A stretch of DNA of 32,003 bases from JAZKFR01 sp040386295 (lineage in GTDB: Bacteria > Pseudomonadota > Gammaproteobacteria > Burkholderiales > Rhodocyclaceae): NCBI GenBank assembly GCA_040386295.1, contig JAZKFR010000091.1, positions 1 to 32,003 on the forward strand, in the 5' to 3' direction. Position 1 is the stretch's first letter, and every line of letters starts with the position of its first letter. A model generated the notes under the pieces. That model was not told the DNA's origin and searched no databases. It was given only the letters and a program-made list of their open reading frames with translations. Below, one piece after another: positions 24,912 to 32,003 of this stretch. The position numbers and the translations under genes were made by a program.

Positions 24912-25841
24912 GTGAGCAACATCGCCGCACGCGCGCCAGGCTTAGCAGCAAATCTAGAAGCGCAGCGTAAGTTAGAAGATGAGGCGAACAGCGCCGAAAG
25001 CGTTAACAGCGTTGATAGCGCCGGACAAGCCCTGATCGAGCCATTGGCGCGCATTTACGGCGAACCTTTGGCGCAACTCCCGCTAGATTTGTACATCCCG
25101 CCAGACGCACTGGCGATCATGCTCGAAGCTTTTGAAGGACCGCTTGATCTCTTGCTCTACCTGATCCGCAAAGCCAACGTCAATGTCCTCGACATCCCGA
25201 TGGCACCGCTGACCAAGCAATACCTGAGCTACGTTGACGCGATGCGGGCGCGCAATCTCGAGCTCGCCGCCGACTACCTGGTGATGGCGGCAGTCCTGAT
25301 CGAAATCAAATCGCGCATGCTGTTGCCCAGAGCTCAAGCCAGCGAAGAAGAAGACGAAGACCCGCGCGCAGAGTTGATGCGTAGACTCATCGAATACGAA
25401 CAAATCAAACAGGCAGCGCAGCGCCTAAACGCCTTAGCGCAAGCCGAACGCGATTTTTTCTGGCTCGGCTTAGGCGCCGACAACACACGCCCAGCACGCC
25501 TGCCGACGCTCTGCCTCGATGACCTTAGCCACGCTTGGACAACACTATTGCGCCAATACCAGCTAAGCAATCAACAACGTGCGCACCACCGCATTGAACG
25601 CGAAGAGCTCTCGGTGCGCGAACACATGGGTCTCATCCTGCGTTATCTGCGAAAAGCCGAAGCGGACGTCGAGTTTGCTACACTGTGCGCCCCCAGCCTC
25701 GGACTCTCGACGCGGATCGTTTATTTTCTAGCCCTACTCGAATTAGCACGCGAACAACTCATAGAAATTACGCAAGACCAGGCTTTTTCTCCTCTCTACC
25801 TAAGTTTGCCCGATGCCCGAATCAAGCCCTGCGCTGACTGA
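24912..25841 (+). CDS. scpA: Condensin kleisin subunit ScpA
   Basis: Kleisin that bridges the two Smc heads and recruits ScpB. It has 309 aa. The family signature EAFEGPLDLLLYLIRKANVNVLDIPM starts at about residue 72, followed by LAADYLVMAAVLIEIKSRMLLP and the C-terminal winged-helix part (FLALLELAREQLIEITQDQAFSPLYL). The first 45 residues are a Ser/Asn/Ala-rich tail with short repeats and are dispensable-looking. GTG 24912 is the start, 12 bases after trpS. The 3' end overlaps scpB by 29 bases, so the partner subunits are translated together. Smc is encoded about 8 kb away. Confidence 0.95.
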   Translation: MSNIAARAPGLAANLEAQRKLEDEANSAESVNSVDSAGQALIEPLARIYGEPLAQLPLDLYIPPDALAIMLEAFEGPLDLLLYLIRKANVNVLDIPMAPLTKQYLSYVDAMRARNLELAADYLVMAAVLIEIKSRMLLPRAQASEEEDEDPRAELMRRLIEYEQIKQAAQRLNALAQAERDFFWLGLGADNTRPARLPTLCLDDLSHAWTTLLRQYQLSNQQRAHHRIEREELSVREHMGLILRYLRKAEADVEFATLCAPSLGLSTRIVYFLALLELAREQLIEITQDQAFSPLYLSLPDARIKPCAD

Positions 25842-26427
25842 TCAGCCAGCGAACTTCCAACTCACCCCGAGCAATGAAACGCCCGAGGATCAGGCTCAAC
25901 TCAAACTCATCCTCGAGACAGTGCTCCTGTCGGCGGAACAAGCGCTCACCCTAGCCGAGCTGAAAAAAATATTCGACCACGAAATCAGCAATGACAGACT
26001 ACGCACCCTACTCGCCGAGTTGCGCCAAGACTGGTGCAGCAAAGGGCTTGAATTAAGCCAATTAGCCAGCGGCTGGCGCTTTCGCACGCGAGCTGAGTAC
26101 CAGCCTTACCTAGAACGAATCAAATCGGAAAAAGCGCCTAAATACTCAAGAGCCGTGCTAGAAACGCTGGCGATCATCGTCTACCACCAACCCGTTACGC
26201 GCGGCGACATCGAAGAAATTCGCGGCGTCAGTGTTGCCGCACCGCTGCTCAGAACGCTAGAAGAGCGAGGCTGGATTGACGTTGTCGGCCAGCGCGAAAC
26301 ACCAGGTCGACCTGAATTACTCGCCACCACCAAAAAATTCCTAGACGACCTCGGGCTAAATAGCCTGAGCGAACTCCCCCCGCTTGAAAAACTCAACCCA
26401 ACCCCGGAAGCAGGCAATGCCCAATAA
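25813..26427 (+). CDS. scpB: Condensin subunit ScpB
   Basis: Winged-helix partner of ScpA in the Smc complex, 204 aa. Recognised by LKLILETVLLSAEQALTLAEL near residue 30, the stretch RAVLETLAIIVYHQPVTRGDIEEIRGV (about 114-140), TLEERGWIDVVGQRETPGRPELLATTKKFLDDLGL, and the short C-terminal tail. The tandem winged helices are complete. It overlaps the end of scpA by 29 bases and the start of rluB by 11, so all three genes should be translated from one message. Confidence 0.96.
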   Translation: MPESSPALTDQPANFQLTPSNETPEDQAQLKLILETVLLSAEQALTLAELKKIFDHEISNDRLRTLLAELRQDWCSKGLELSQLASGWRFRTRAEYQPYLERIKSEKAPKYSRAVLETLAIIVYHQPVTRGDIEEIRGVSVAAPLLRTLEERGWIDVVGQRETPGRPELLATTKKFLDDLGLNSLSELPPLEKLNPTPEAGNAQ

Positions 26428-27502
26428 AAAAAAGCACGATCACGCAACGCCAACGCGCACGCCCAAAAGCACGCAGCGCACGACAGAACGCGCCGCCCAT
26501 GCAAGGCCAGCCCACAGCGCAAGCAAATCGCGCGCGCCAGCCGGATACACGCCGCAGCCCTTGGCCGAAGAAGACAATCCACGGCAAGCAGCAGAGAGCC
26601 AAGCGGAGCATAGGCTCAACGATAAAACCCTGGCGCACAGATCCGCTGGCAATAAAGAATTTTCCAAACGCGATCGGCACAAAGAAGAACCCAGCAAACC
26701 AGAACGCCTGCACAAACTGCTCGCTCAAAGCGGCATCGGCTCACGGCGCGAAATGGAAGCCTTGATTAGCTCAGGACAAGTCAGCGTCAACGGCAAGACA
26801 GCACAACTCGGGGAATCGGCCAGCTATGGCGCACGCGTCAAAGTTAACGGGAAATTGGTTCACCTAAAGTTCTCCAACCGTCTGCCACGCGTCATCATCT
26901 ATCACAAACCCGAAGGCGAAATCGTCTCGCGCGACGACCCAGAACGGCGACCAAACGTATTTACCTCACTGCCCAAAATGACGGGAGGGCGCTGGGTTGC
27001 GGTGGGTCGTCTCGACTTCAATACAAGTGGTTTATTGCTATTTACAACTTCTGGCGAACTCGCCAACCGACTGATGCACCCACGCTACAACCTAGTGCGC
27101 GAATACGCAGTGCGCATCCTGGGCGAAGTGAGCGAAGAAAAACGTCAACGTTTATTGGCCGGCATTGAACTCGACGACGGCACAGCCCAATTCGCCACCT
27201 TCCAAGACGTGGGCGGAGACGGCGCCAATCACTGGTATCGCGTCTCTATTTTTGAAGGACGCAACCGCGAAGTCAGGCGCATGTTTGAAGCAGTAAGCCT
27301 GGTCGTCAGCCGACTCATGCGGGTACGCTATGGCCCCTTCGTTCTCCCACCCAACCTGAAGCGCGGCCAGGTTTTAGAACTGGGTGAGAAAGAAGTACAA
27401 AAATTGCTCGCCGATTTTGACTTAGATGACCCAGCGCCCAGCCGCACCTTGCGCACGCTACGTCCCGCTCACACCATACGCCAGAGCAAAACACGCAGCT
27501 AA
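26417..27502 (+). CDS. rluB: 23S rRNA pseudouridine synthase RluB
   Basis: Isomerises uridine 2605 (E. coli numbering) in 23S rRNA. It has 361 aa. A basic, low-complexity N-terminal tail (1-90) precedes an S4 RNA-binding domain (about 96-143, ERLHKLLAQSGIGSRR) and the RsuA/RluB/E/F catalytic domain with the nucleophile D200 in VGRLDFNTSGLLL and the motif EGRNREVRRMFEA. Start ATG 26417 has GGAAG/AGG upstream and overlaps scpB; an in-frame TTG 33 bases earlier is not needed. RluB is favoured over RluE/F by the S4 domain, the length and the position next to scpB. Confidence 0.93.
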   Translation: MPNKKKHDHATPTRTPKSTQRTTERAAHARPAHSASKSRAPAGYTPQPLAEEDNPRQAAESQAEHRLNDKTLAHRSAGNKEFSKRDRHKEEPSKPERLHKLLAQSGIGSRREMEALISSGQVSVNGKTAQLGESASYGARVKVNGKLVHLKFSNRLPRVIIYHKPEGEIVSRDDPERRPNVFTSLPKMTGGRWVAVGRLDFNTSGLLLFTTSGELANRLMHPRYNLVREYAVRILGEVSEEKRQRLLAGIELDDGTAQFATFQDVGGDGANHWYRVSIFEGRNREVRRMFEAVSLVVSRLMRVRYGPFVLPPNLKRGQVLELGEKEVQKLLADFDLDDPAPSRTLRTLRPAHTIRQSKTRS

Positions 27503-27526
27503 AAACTCAAAAAATCGCCCGGAATA

Positions 27527-27600
27527 ACGCAGCGAACAAGCTATTGCGCTGCGTCGGCAAACAAGGAAATACAGCGCTCTGCGCGCTTTTGCTGCGCTGT
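27527..27600. repeat. Two inverted repeats after rluB
   Basis: ACGCAGCG (27527-27534) pairs with CGCTGCGT (27547-27554), and ACAGCGC (27571-27577) pairs with GCGCTGT (27594-27600). They lie 25 and 69 bases after the rluB stop and before the rimP promoter, so they may stabilise or end the upstream message. Neither is followed by a clear U-tract. Confidence 0.6.
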
Positions 27601-27648
27601 TCAAGGCAAACCGACGAGCTCTAGCAAAGCAGAATTGCTCGCCTAAGA

Positions 27649-27677
27649 TTTACCCTGCTAGCGTTTTCCGTTACAAT
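27649..27677 (+). promoter_or_regulatory. Sigma70-type promoter for rimP-nusA-infB
   Basis: TTTACC (27649-27654) and TACAAT (27672-27677) are separated by exactly 17 bases; they match the consensus boxes in 4 of 6 and 5 of 6 positions. The position, about 100 bases before rimP and after the rluB repeats, suits the promoter of the translation-factor operon. Transcription should start near 27684. Confidence 0.65.
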
Positions 27678-27743
27678 CCACGGTTTTCTTCTGCCAACTG
27701 CTTTTGAATCGGTTTCCGACTCATTTGCAGCGCTTTTTCGGAG

Positions 27744-27765
27744 ATGGGCTTTTCGCCCATTTTTT
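27744..27765 (+). terminator. Terminator-like hairpin in the rimP leader
   Basis: ATGGGC (27744-27749) and GCCCAT (27755-27760) form a six-pair stem with a five-base loop, followed by a T-run and then ATTTG. It has the form of an intrinsic terminator but lies only ten bases before the rimP ATG and after the promoter, so it can only act as an attenuator or a leader control element. Confidence 0.7.
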
Positions 27766-27775
27766 ATTTGTAACC

Positions 27776-28216
27776 ATGGACTTGCACCAACTTGTTGAAA
27801 AAACGCTGAGCGGACTCGGTTACGAGTTAGTTGAGCTCGAACGCAGCCCGCGTGGCCGCACACTACGCTTGTTTATTGACAAACCAGGCAAGGAAAAAGG
27901 GGTGGACATAGACGATTGCGCGCTGGTAAGCAATCAACTCTCGCGCACCCTGATGGTCGAGAACGTTGATTACGACAGACTCGAAGTCTCATCGCCTGGC
28001 CTAGATAGACCGCTGAGAAAAGCAAGCGATTTCGAGCGTTTTCTCGGCTCTGAAATACAGCTCAGGTTGCGCATAGCGCTCGCTGGCCGACGCAACTTCA
28101 ACGGCATTTTGCAAAGTTTTCAAGGAACTACAGTCCGGGTAAAAGTGGACGCAAACGAACTGGAATTTGATTTAAGTAATATCGACAAAGCACGTTTAGT
28201 CCCTCATTTCGACTAA
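27776..28216 (+). CDS. rimP: Ribosome maturation factor RimP
   Basis: Assists late assembly of the 30S subunit. It has 146 aa, the usual size. The N-terminal alpha/beta domain includes LGYELVELERSPRGRTLRLFID and DDCALVSNQLS, then the family signature RLEVSSPGLDRPLRK (about 63-77), then the C-terminal SH3-like domain. ATG 27776 is chosen over upstream in-frame starts because MDLHQLVEKTL matches the family N terminus and the upstream codons lie in the leader hairpin. It has no clear Shine-Dalgarno sequence. It is the first gene of rimP-nusA-infB. Confidence 0.96.
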   Translation: MDLHQLVEKTLSGLGYELVELERSPRGRTLRLFIDKPGKEKGVDIDDCALVSNQLSRTLMVENVDYDRLEVSSPGLDRPLRKASDFERFLGSEIQLRLRIALAGRRNFNGILQSFQGTTVRVKVDANELEFDLSNIDKARLVPHFD

Positions 28217-28288
28217 TTCAAGCCAAAACTTGCATTGCTCGAACGCTTTAAAAGAACTGACAAGCAGGATTAGGGAGGTACACAAATA

Positions 28289-29761
28289 ATGAGTCGCGAA
28301 ATTTTATTGCTGGTCGATGCGCTAGCGCGCGAAAAAAACGTGGCTAAAGAGATCATCTTTGGCGCACTAGAGCTTGCCCTGGTTTCCGCCACGAAAAAAC
28401 GGCTGAACGAAGAGGCGGACGTACACGTCGTCATTAACCGCAGCAGCGGTGACTTTGAAAGCTTTCGTCGCTGGGAAATTACCGCCGACAGTGATTACGT
28501 CAACGAAACGCTGCAAATCCCTTTGTCAGAAGCGCAAGAGCAAGATCCAGAAGTCGAGATTGGCGACTTTCTCGAAGAGACACTAGAGCCTATTGATTTT
28601 GGTCGAATTGGCGCGCAGGCAGCTAAGCAGGTCATTTTGCAAAAAATTCGCGACGCCGAACGCGAGCAAATTCTGAGCGACTTCCTAGACCGCAAAGAAA
28701 GCCTCGTTACCGGCACGATCAAACGTATAGAACGTGGCAACGCGATTATCGAAACCGGGAAAATCGAGGCCTTACTGCCACGTGACCAAATTATTCCGCG
28801 TGAAAATTTACGTGTCGGTGATCGGGTCAAAGCCTATCTGTTGCGCGTTGACCGCTCGGCACGTGGTCCACAACTGATCCTCTCGAGGACAGCGCCTGAA
28901 TTCATCATCAAGCTATTTGAGCTAGAGGTTCCTGAAGTCGATGACGGCTTGCTCGAAATCAAGGCCGCCGCACGCGACCCGGGTGTACGCGCCAAAATTG
29001 CCGTTAAGTCAAACGACCAACGCATAGATCCGATTGGTACCTGCGTTGGCATGCGCGGCACGCGCGTCACCGCAGTCACCAACGAATTAGCGGGCGAACG
29101 CGTGGATATCGTCCTTTGGTCCGCCGACCCTGCGCAGTTCGTGATCGGCGCCTTGGCCCCGGCCGAAGTAAGTTCCATCGTCGTCGATGAAGAAAAACAC
29201 AGCATGGACATCGTTGTTGACGAGAGCAATCTCGCCATCGCCATTGGTCGTGGCGGACAAAACGTCCGTCTTGCGACAGAAATGACCGGCTGGATGATCA
29301 ACCTGATGACCGAGCAAGAATCACAAACTCGTGTCGAAGCAGAATCAGCAGCCCTGTGCATTCTGTTTATGGAAAAACTCGATGTCGACGAAGATGTCGC
29401 CAACATTCTGATCCAAGAAGGCTTCTCAACCTTGGAAGAAGTCGCCTACGTGCCGCTGCAAGAGATGCTGGAAATAGAAGCCTTCGACGAAAACACCGTG
29501 CAAGAGCTGCGCGAACGAGCCAGGAACGTGCTGCTGACCGAAGCGATTGCCACCGAAGAACAGCTAGAAGACGTCGCCGAAGACATGCTGTCGCTCGAAG
29601 GAATGGACAAGCCTTTGGCGGCAAAACTGGCGAGCAAGGGCATCAAAACGCGTGACGATCTAGCCGATTTAGCCGTCGACGAACTGACCGAACTCACTGG
29701 GCTGGATGCCGAACGGGCAAAACAACTGATTACCACGGCGCGTGCGCACTGGTTTGAGTAA
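28289..29761 (+). CDS. nusA: Transcription termination/antitermination factor NusA
   Basis: Binds RNA polymerase and nascent RNA and controls pausing, termination and antitermination. It has 490 aa, a standard length. The N-terminal polymerase-binding domain starts MSREILLLVDALAREKNV. An S1 domain lies at about 130-200 (VTGTIKRIERGNAIIETGK), followed by two KH domains (GTCVGMRGTRVTAVTNELAGE; AIAIGRGGQNVRLATEMTGW) and two C-terminal acidic helix-hairpin repeats, ending in LTGLDAERAKQLI. AGGGAGGT nine bases before the ATG is one of the best ribosome binding sites in the window. It follows rimP by 72 bases and may act on the leader hairpin of its own operon. Confidence 0.98.
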   Translation: MSREILLLVDALAREKNVAKEIIFGALELALVSATKKRLNEEADVHVVINRSSGDFESFRRWEITADSDYVNETLQIPLSEAQEQDPEVEIGDFLEETLEPIDFGRIGAQAAKQVILQKIRDAEREQILSDFLDRKESLVTGTIKRIERGNAIIETGKIEALLPRDQIIPRENLRVGDRVKAYLLRVDRSARGPQLILSRTAPEFIIKLFELEVPEVDDGLLEIKAAARDPGVRAKIAVKSNDQRIDPIGTCVGMRGTRVTAVTNELAGERVDIVLWSADPAQFVIGALAPAEVSSIVVDEEKHSMDIVVDESNLAIAIGRGGQNVRLATEMTGWMINLMTEQESQTRVEAESAALCILFMEKLDVDEDVANILIQEGFSTLEEVAYVPLQEMLEIEAFDENTVQELRERARNVLLTEAIATEEQLEDVAEDMLSLEGMDKPLAAKLASKGIKTRDDLADLAVDELTELTGLDAERAKQLITTARAHWFE

Positions 29762-29778
29762 GTAAAGAGGAATTCAAT

Positions 29779-32003
29779 ATGGCGCAAACAAGCGTTGCCC
29801 AATTAGCGACTGATCTAAAAATGCCCGTCAGCGTCTTGCTCGAACAACTGCAAAAAGCTGGACTGACCAAGAGCGAAACAGAAGACCTATTGTCTGAGCA
29901 AGACAAATCAAAGCTTCTGGAGTACCTGCGTCGCTCGCACGGCGTGGCAGAAACCAAAACCAAGATTACCCTGACACGCAAAGAAACTAGCGAAATAAAG
30001 TCGCAGGATTCGCACGGAAAATCACGCACGGTACAGGTTGAGGTGCGCAAAAAACGCATCCTCGTCAAACGCGACGCAGCAGAAACTTCATTGCCCAGTG
30101 CCACGCCAGCAGAACTAGTCGAGGCAAGCGCAGCACAGCCGACGCCAGCGCTTGCGAGCATGCAAAACGCAACGCATAACACAGCTGCGGACATCAGCAC
30201 CGCAGCTACATCCATCAGCGAGCCCTTCGCACAAGCGTCAAACTTACCTAAAGAAGCAGACAAAGCTCAAGAGGAAGCGCAGAGCGAAGAACAAAGCACA
30301 GCACAAACAATCGCGCCCATTACAGTCGTTGCACCTACTGCTTCCGCTGCACCAAAAGAAAGCAATGCAACAGAAACAACAGCAGCACAGCCAGCAACAG
30401 CAGCGATAAAACCCGCAGCTAAGAAAAAAACACCAGAACAAGCAGACATCGCCGATTCGACCAAACCCAGCTCTAGTGAAGACAGCAGCCACGCAAGCGC
30501 GATAGCTGAAAACGAAGTAGAAGCGAAAAAAAGTGTTCCCGTCAAAACCAAAAAAATCGTCACACGCGCTTCGATCATTGGCGAAGAGCAGCAGCGTCTA
30601 CGCGCAGAAGAAGAACGTAGACACAACGAATTACGCCAGCTGCAAGAAACTGAATTCAAAGCCAAACAAGAACGCAGCGCTGACCTTATCCGGCTCAAAC
30701 GTGAAGCAGAAGAAAAGGCCGTTGCAGCCAAAGCGGCTGAATTAGCAAAGCAAGTCTCAGCACAAACCGCGACGGAAAAACCCGAAGAAGAAAAAACCCT
30801 ACACAAACCAACAGCCAAACCCGGCGCACCCAACAAAAAAGCCGGTGAAAGCAAAACGCCTTGGAAGAACGAGGGCGCGAATAAACATCAAGGCCTGAAA
30901 ACACGGGGCGCAACCGGCAATACTTCAGCTTGGCGTGAAACAAAACATGGCAAACGCCATGATCGCAACCAAAACGTAGAAGAAGAACACGCCTTCCAGG
31001 CGCCAACTGACCCTATCGTGCACGAAGTGCATATCCCCGAAACGATTTCGGTTTCTGACCTNNNNNNNNNNGAAGTGATCAAAACCCTGATGAAAATGGG
31101 TTCGATGGTAACGATCAACCAAGTGCTTGATCAAGAAACCGCGATGATCATCGTCGAAGAAATGGGTCATAAAGCCTTTGCTGCCAAACTCGACGACCCG
31201 GACGCTTTTCTCGATACGCATGCCGAACACAAAGACGCAGTACTCGAACCGCGCGCGCCCGTCGTCACCGTGATGGGTCACGTCGATCACGGCAAAACCT
31301 CCCTGCTCGACTACATTCGCCGCACGCGCGTTGCTTCTGGCGAGGCCGGCGGCATTACCCAGCACATTGGCGCTTACCACGTTGAAACTGAACGCGGCAT
31401 GGTGACTTTTTTAGACACACCAGGCCATGAAGCCTTTACCGCCATGCGCGCACGCGGCGCCCAAGCGACCGACTTAGTCATCTTGGTCGTCGCCGCCGAC
31501 GACGGTGTCATGCCACAAACTAAAGAAGCCATTCATCACGCCAAAGCGGCGGGCGTACCGATCATTGTCGCGGTTAATAAAATCGACAAACCCGACGCCA
31601 GCCCAGAACGCGTTAAGCAAGAATTAGTTGCCGAACAGGTCGTGCCAGAAGAATACGGTGGCGACGCTCCGTTCATCTCGGTCTCTGCGAAAACCGGCGT
31701 TGGCATTGACGAATTACTGGAAAACGTCCTGCTACAAGCCGAAGTACTCGAGCTGAAGGCGGCTAAGGATGCACCCGCCAAGGGCTTGATTATCGAAGCA
31801 CGACTTGACCGTGGCCGTGGCCCAGTCGCCACCATGTTGGTTCAATCAGGCACCTTGCGCCAGGGCGACGTTGTGCTAGCCGGCCAGGTCTTTGGCCGTA
31901 TTCGCGCCATGCTCGATGAGAACGGCAAATCGATCAAAGAAGCAGGCCCGTCGATTCCGGTCGAAATTCTCGGTCTGTCCGATGTTCCTGCGGCAGGCCA
32001 AGA
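29779..32003 (+). CDS. infB: Translation initiation factor IF-2 (partial, with assembly gap)
   Basis: GTPase that brings initiator fMet-tRNA to the ribosome. The start has AGAGGA upstream and lies 17 bases after nusA. The order is an N-terminal IF2-N domain (SVAQLATDLKMPVSVLLEQL), a long Ala/Glu/Lys-rich disordered and coiled-coil linker (about 90-400), the second IF2-N domain broken by Ns, then the G domain: GHVDHGKT (codons 500-507 as counted here), GITQHIGAYHV, DTPGHEAF, NKIDKPD and SAKTG, followed by the start of domain II. The frame is kept across the ten Ns. The gene runs off the window end after 741 codons; relatives have roughly 880-980, so about a fifth is missing. Confidence 0.97.
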   Translation, partial: MAQTSVAQLATDLKMPVSVLLEQLQKAGLTKSETEDLLSEQDKSKLLEYLRRSHGVAETKTKITLTRKETSEIKSQDSHGKSRTVQVEVRKKRILVKRDAAETSLPSATPAELVEASAAQPTPALASMQNATHNTAADISTAATSISEPFAQASNLPKEADKAQEEAQSEEQSTAQTIAPITVVAPTASAAPKESNATETTAAQPATAAIKPAAKKKTPEQADIADSTKPSSSEDSSHASAIAENEVEAKKSVPVKTKKIVTRASIIGEEQQRLRAEEERRHNELRQLQETEFKAKQERSADLIRLKREAEEKAVAAKAAELAKQVSAQTATEKPEEEKTLHKPTAKPGAPNKKAGESKTPWKNEGANKHQGLKTRGATGNTSAWRETKHGKRHDRNQNVEEEHAFQAPTDPIVHEVHIPETISVSDXXXXEVIKTLMKMGSMVTINQVLDQETAMIIVEEMGHKAFAAKLDDPDAFLDTHAEHKDAVLEPRAPVVTVMGHVDHGKTSLLDYIRRTRVASGEAGGITQHIGAYHVETERGMVTFLDTPGHEAFTAMRARGAQATDLVILVVAADDGVMPQTKEAIHHAKAAGVPIIVAVNKIDKPDASPERVKQELVAEQVVPEEYGGDAPFISVSAKTGVGIDELLENVLLQAEVLELKAAKDAPAKGLIIEARLDRGRGPVATMLVQSGTLRQGDVVLAGQVFGRIRAMLDENGKSIKEAGPSIPVEILGLSDVPAAGQ
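31062..31071. other. Assembly gap (10 N) inside infB
   Basis: Ten unknown bases separate SVSDL from EVIKTLMKMG. The coding frame is the same on both sides, but relatives have about nine residues of the form AxKMxxKxx here and this gap has room for three. The N count is therefore probably a placeholder for about 28 bases. Confidence 0.9.

Noticed and set aside
27704..27775. N-terminal extension of RimP from an upstream start
   Set aside because: The 24 extra residues are encoded by the leader hairpin and T-run, and the family N terminus begins at MDLHQLVEKTL.
29730..30263. Leftward 177-codon frame antisense to infB
   Set aside because: Ser/Cys/Val-rich shadow of the Ala/Glu/Lys-rich IF-2 linker; no independent evidence.

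Overview
The window looks like a chromosomal segment of a betaproteobacterium in the order Burkholderiales, probably Burkholderiaceae. The basis is gene order and protein type: smc, a ZipA-like gene and ligA in tandem; a PHP, YciO-like, M50 protease, trpS, scpA, scpB, rluB, rimP, nusA, infB run; a 400-residue TrpS; and an S-methyl-5'-thioinosine-type phosphorylase next to hpt. Moderate GC, many low-complexity insertions in housekeeping proteins, and two large unrecognised proteins with host-interaction-like traits would fit a host-associated relative such as the fungal endosymbionts Mycoavidus or Glomeribacter. That placement is inference, not proof. A run of 10 Ns at 31062-31071 shows that this is a draft assembly.

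Left part (1-17100). A 443-codon orphan gene reads rightward (188-1519) and converges on a long leftward block. Read in the direction of transcription, the block is smc, zipA-like, ligA, galU, hpt, mtnP, ohr, katA, kdpD, kdpE. From smc to ohr the genes are separated by 22 bases or less or overlap, so they look like one operon covering chromosome condensation, cell division, DNA ligation, UDP-glucose synthesis and purine/methylthioadenosine salvage, with peroxide defence (ohr, katA) at its end. kdpD and kdpE form a complete K+-sensing two-component pair with no kdpFABC transporter genes beside them.

Middle part (17100-21270). A short divergent region with a G-quadruplex-capable tract separates smc from a rightward pair, queF and a UPF0149 gene. 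Next comes a non-coding stretch of about 450 bases carrying three consecutive inverted repeats. It is followed by a leftward, AT-richer gene for a 721-residue protein with leucine-rich-repeat-like stretches, a hexamer-encoded Asp-Ser tract and an NGLxL repeat. This is the most accessory-looking part of the window.

Right part (21270-32003). A rightward core block encodes a PHP-domain phosphoesterase, a YciO-family protein, an M50 site-2-type protease, TrpS, the condensin partners ScpA and ScpB, and the pseudouridine synthase RluB. After a 273-base gap holding a good sigma70-type promoter and a terminator-like hairpin, the rimP-nusA-infB operon begins. infB runs off the window end and contains the assembly gap. 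All three subunits of the Smc-ScpA-ScpB condensin lie within about 13 kb.

A theme across the window is in-frame tandem duplication (9, 12, 15 or 18 bp, or 6-bp units) in linker regions of Smc, ZipA, LigA, the phosphorylase and the LRR-like protein. I saw no tRNA, rRNA, CRISPR array, transposase or phage gene.
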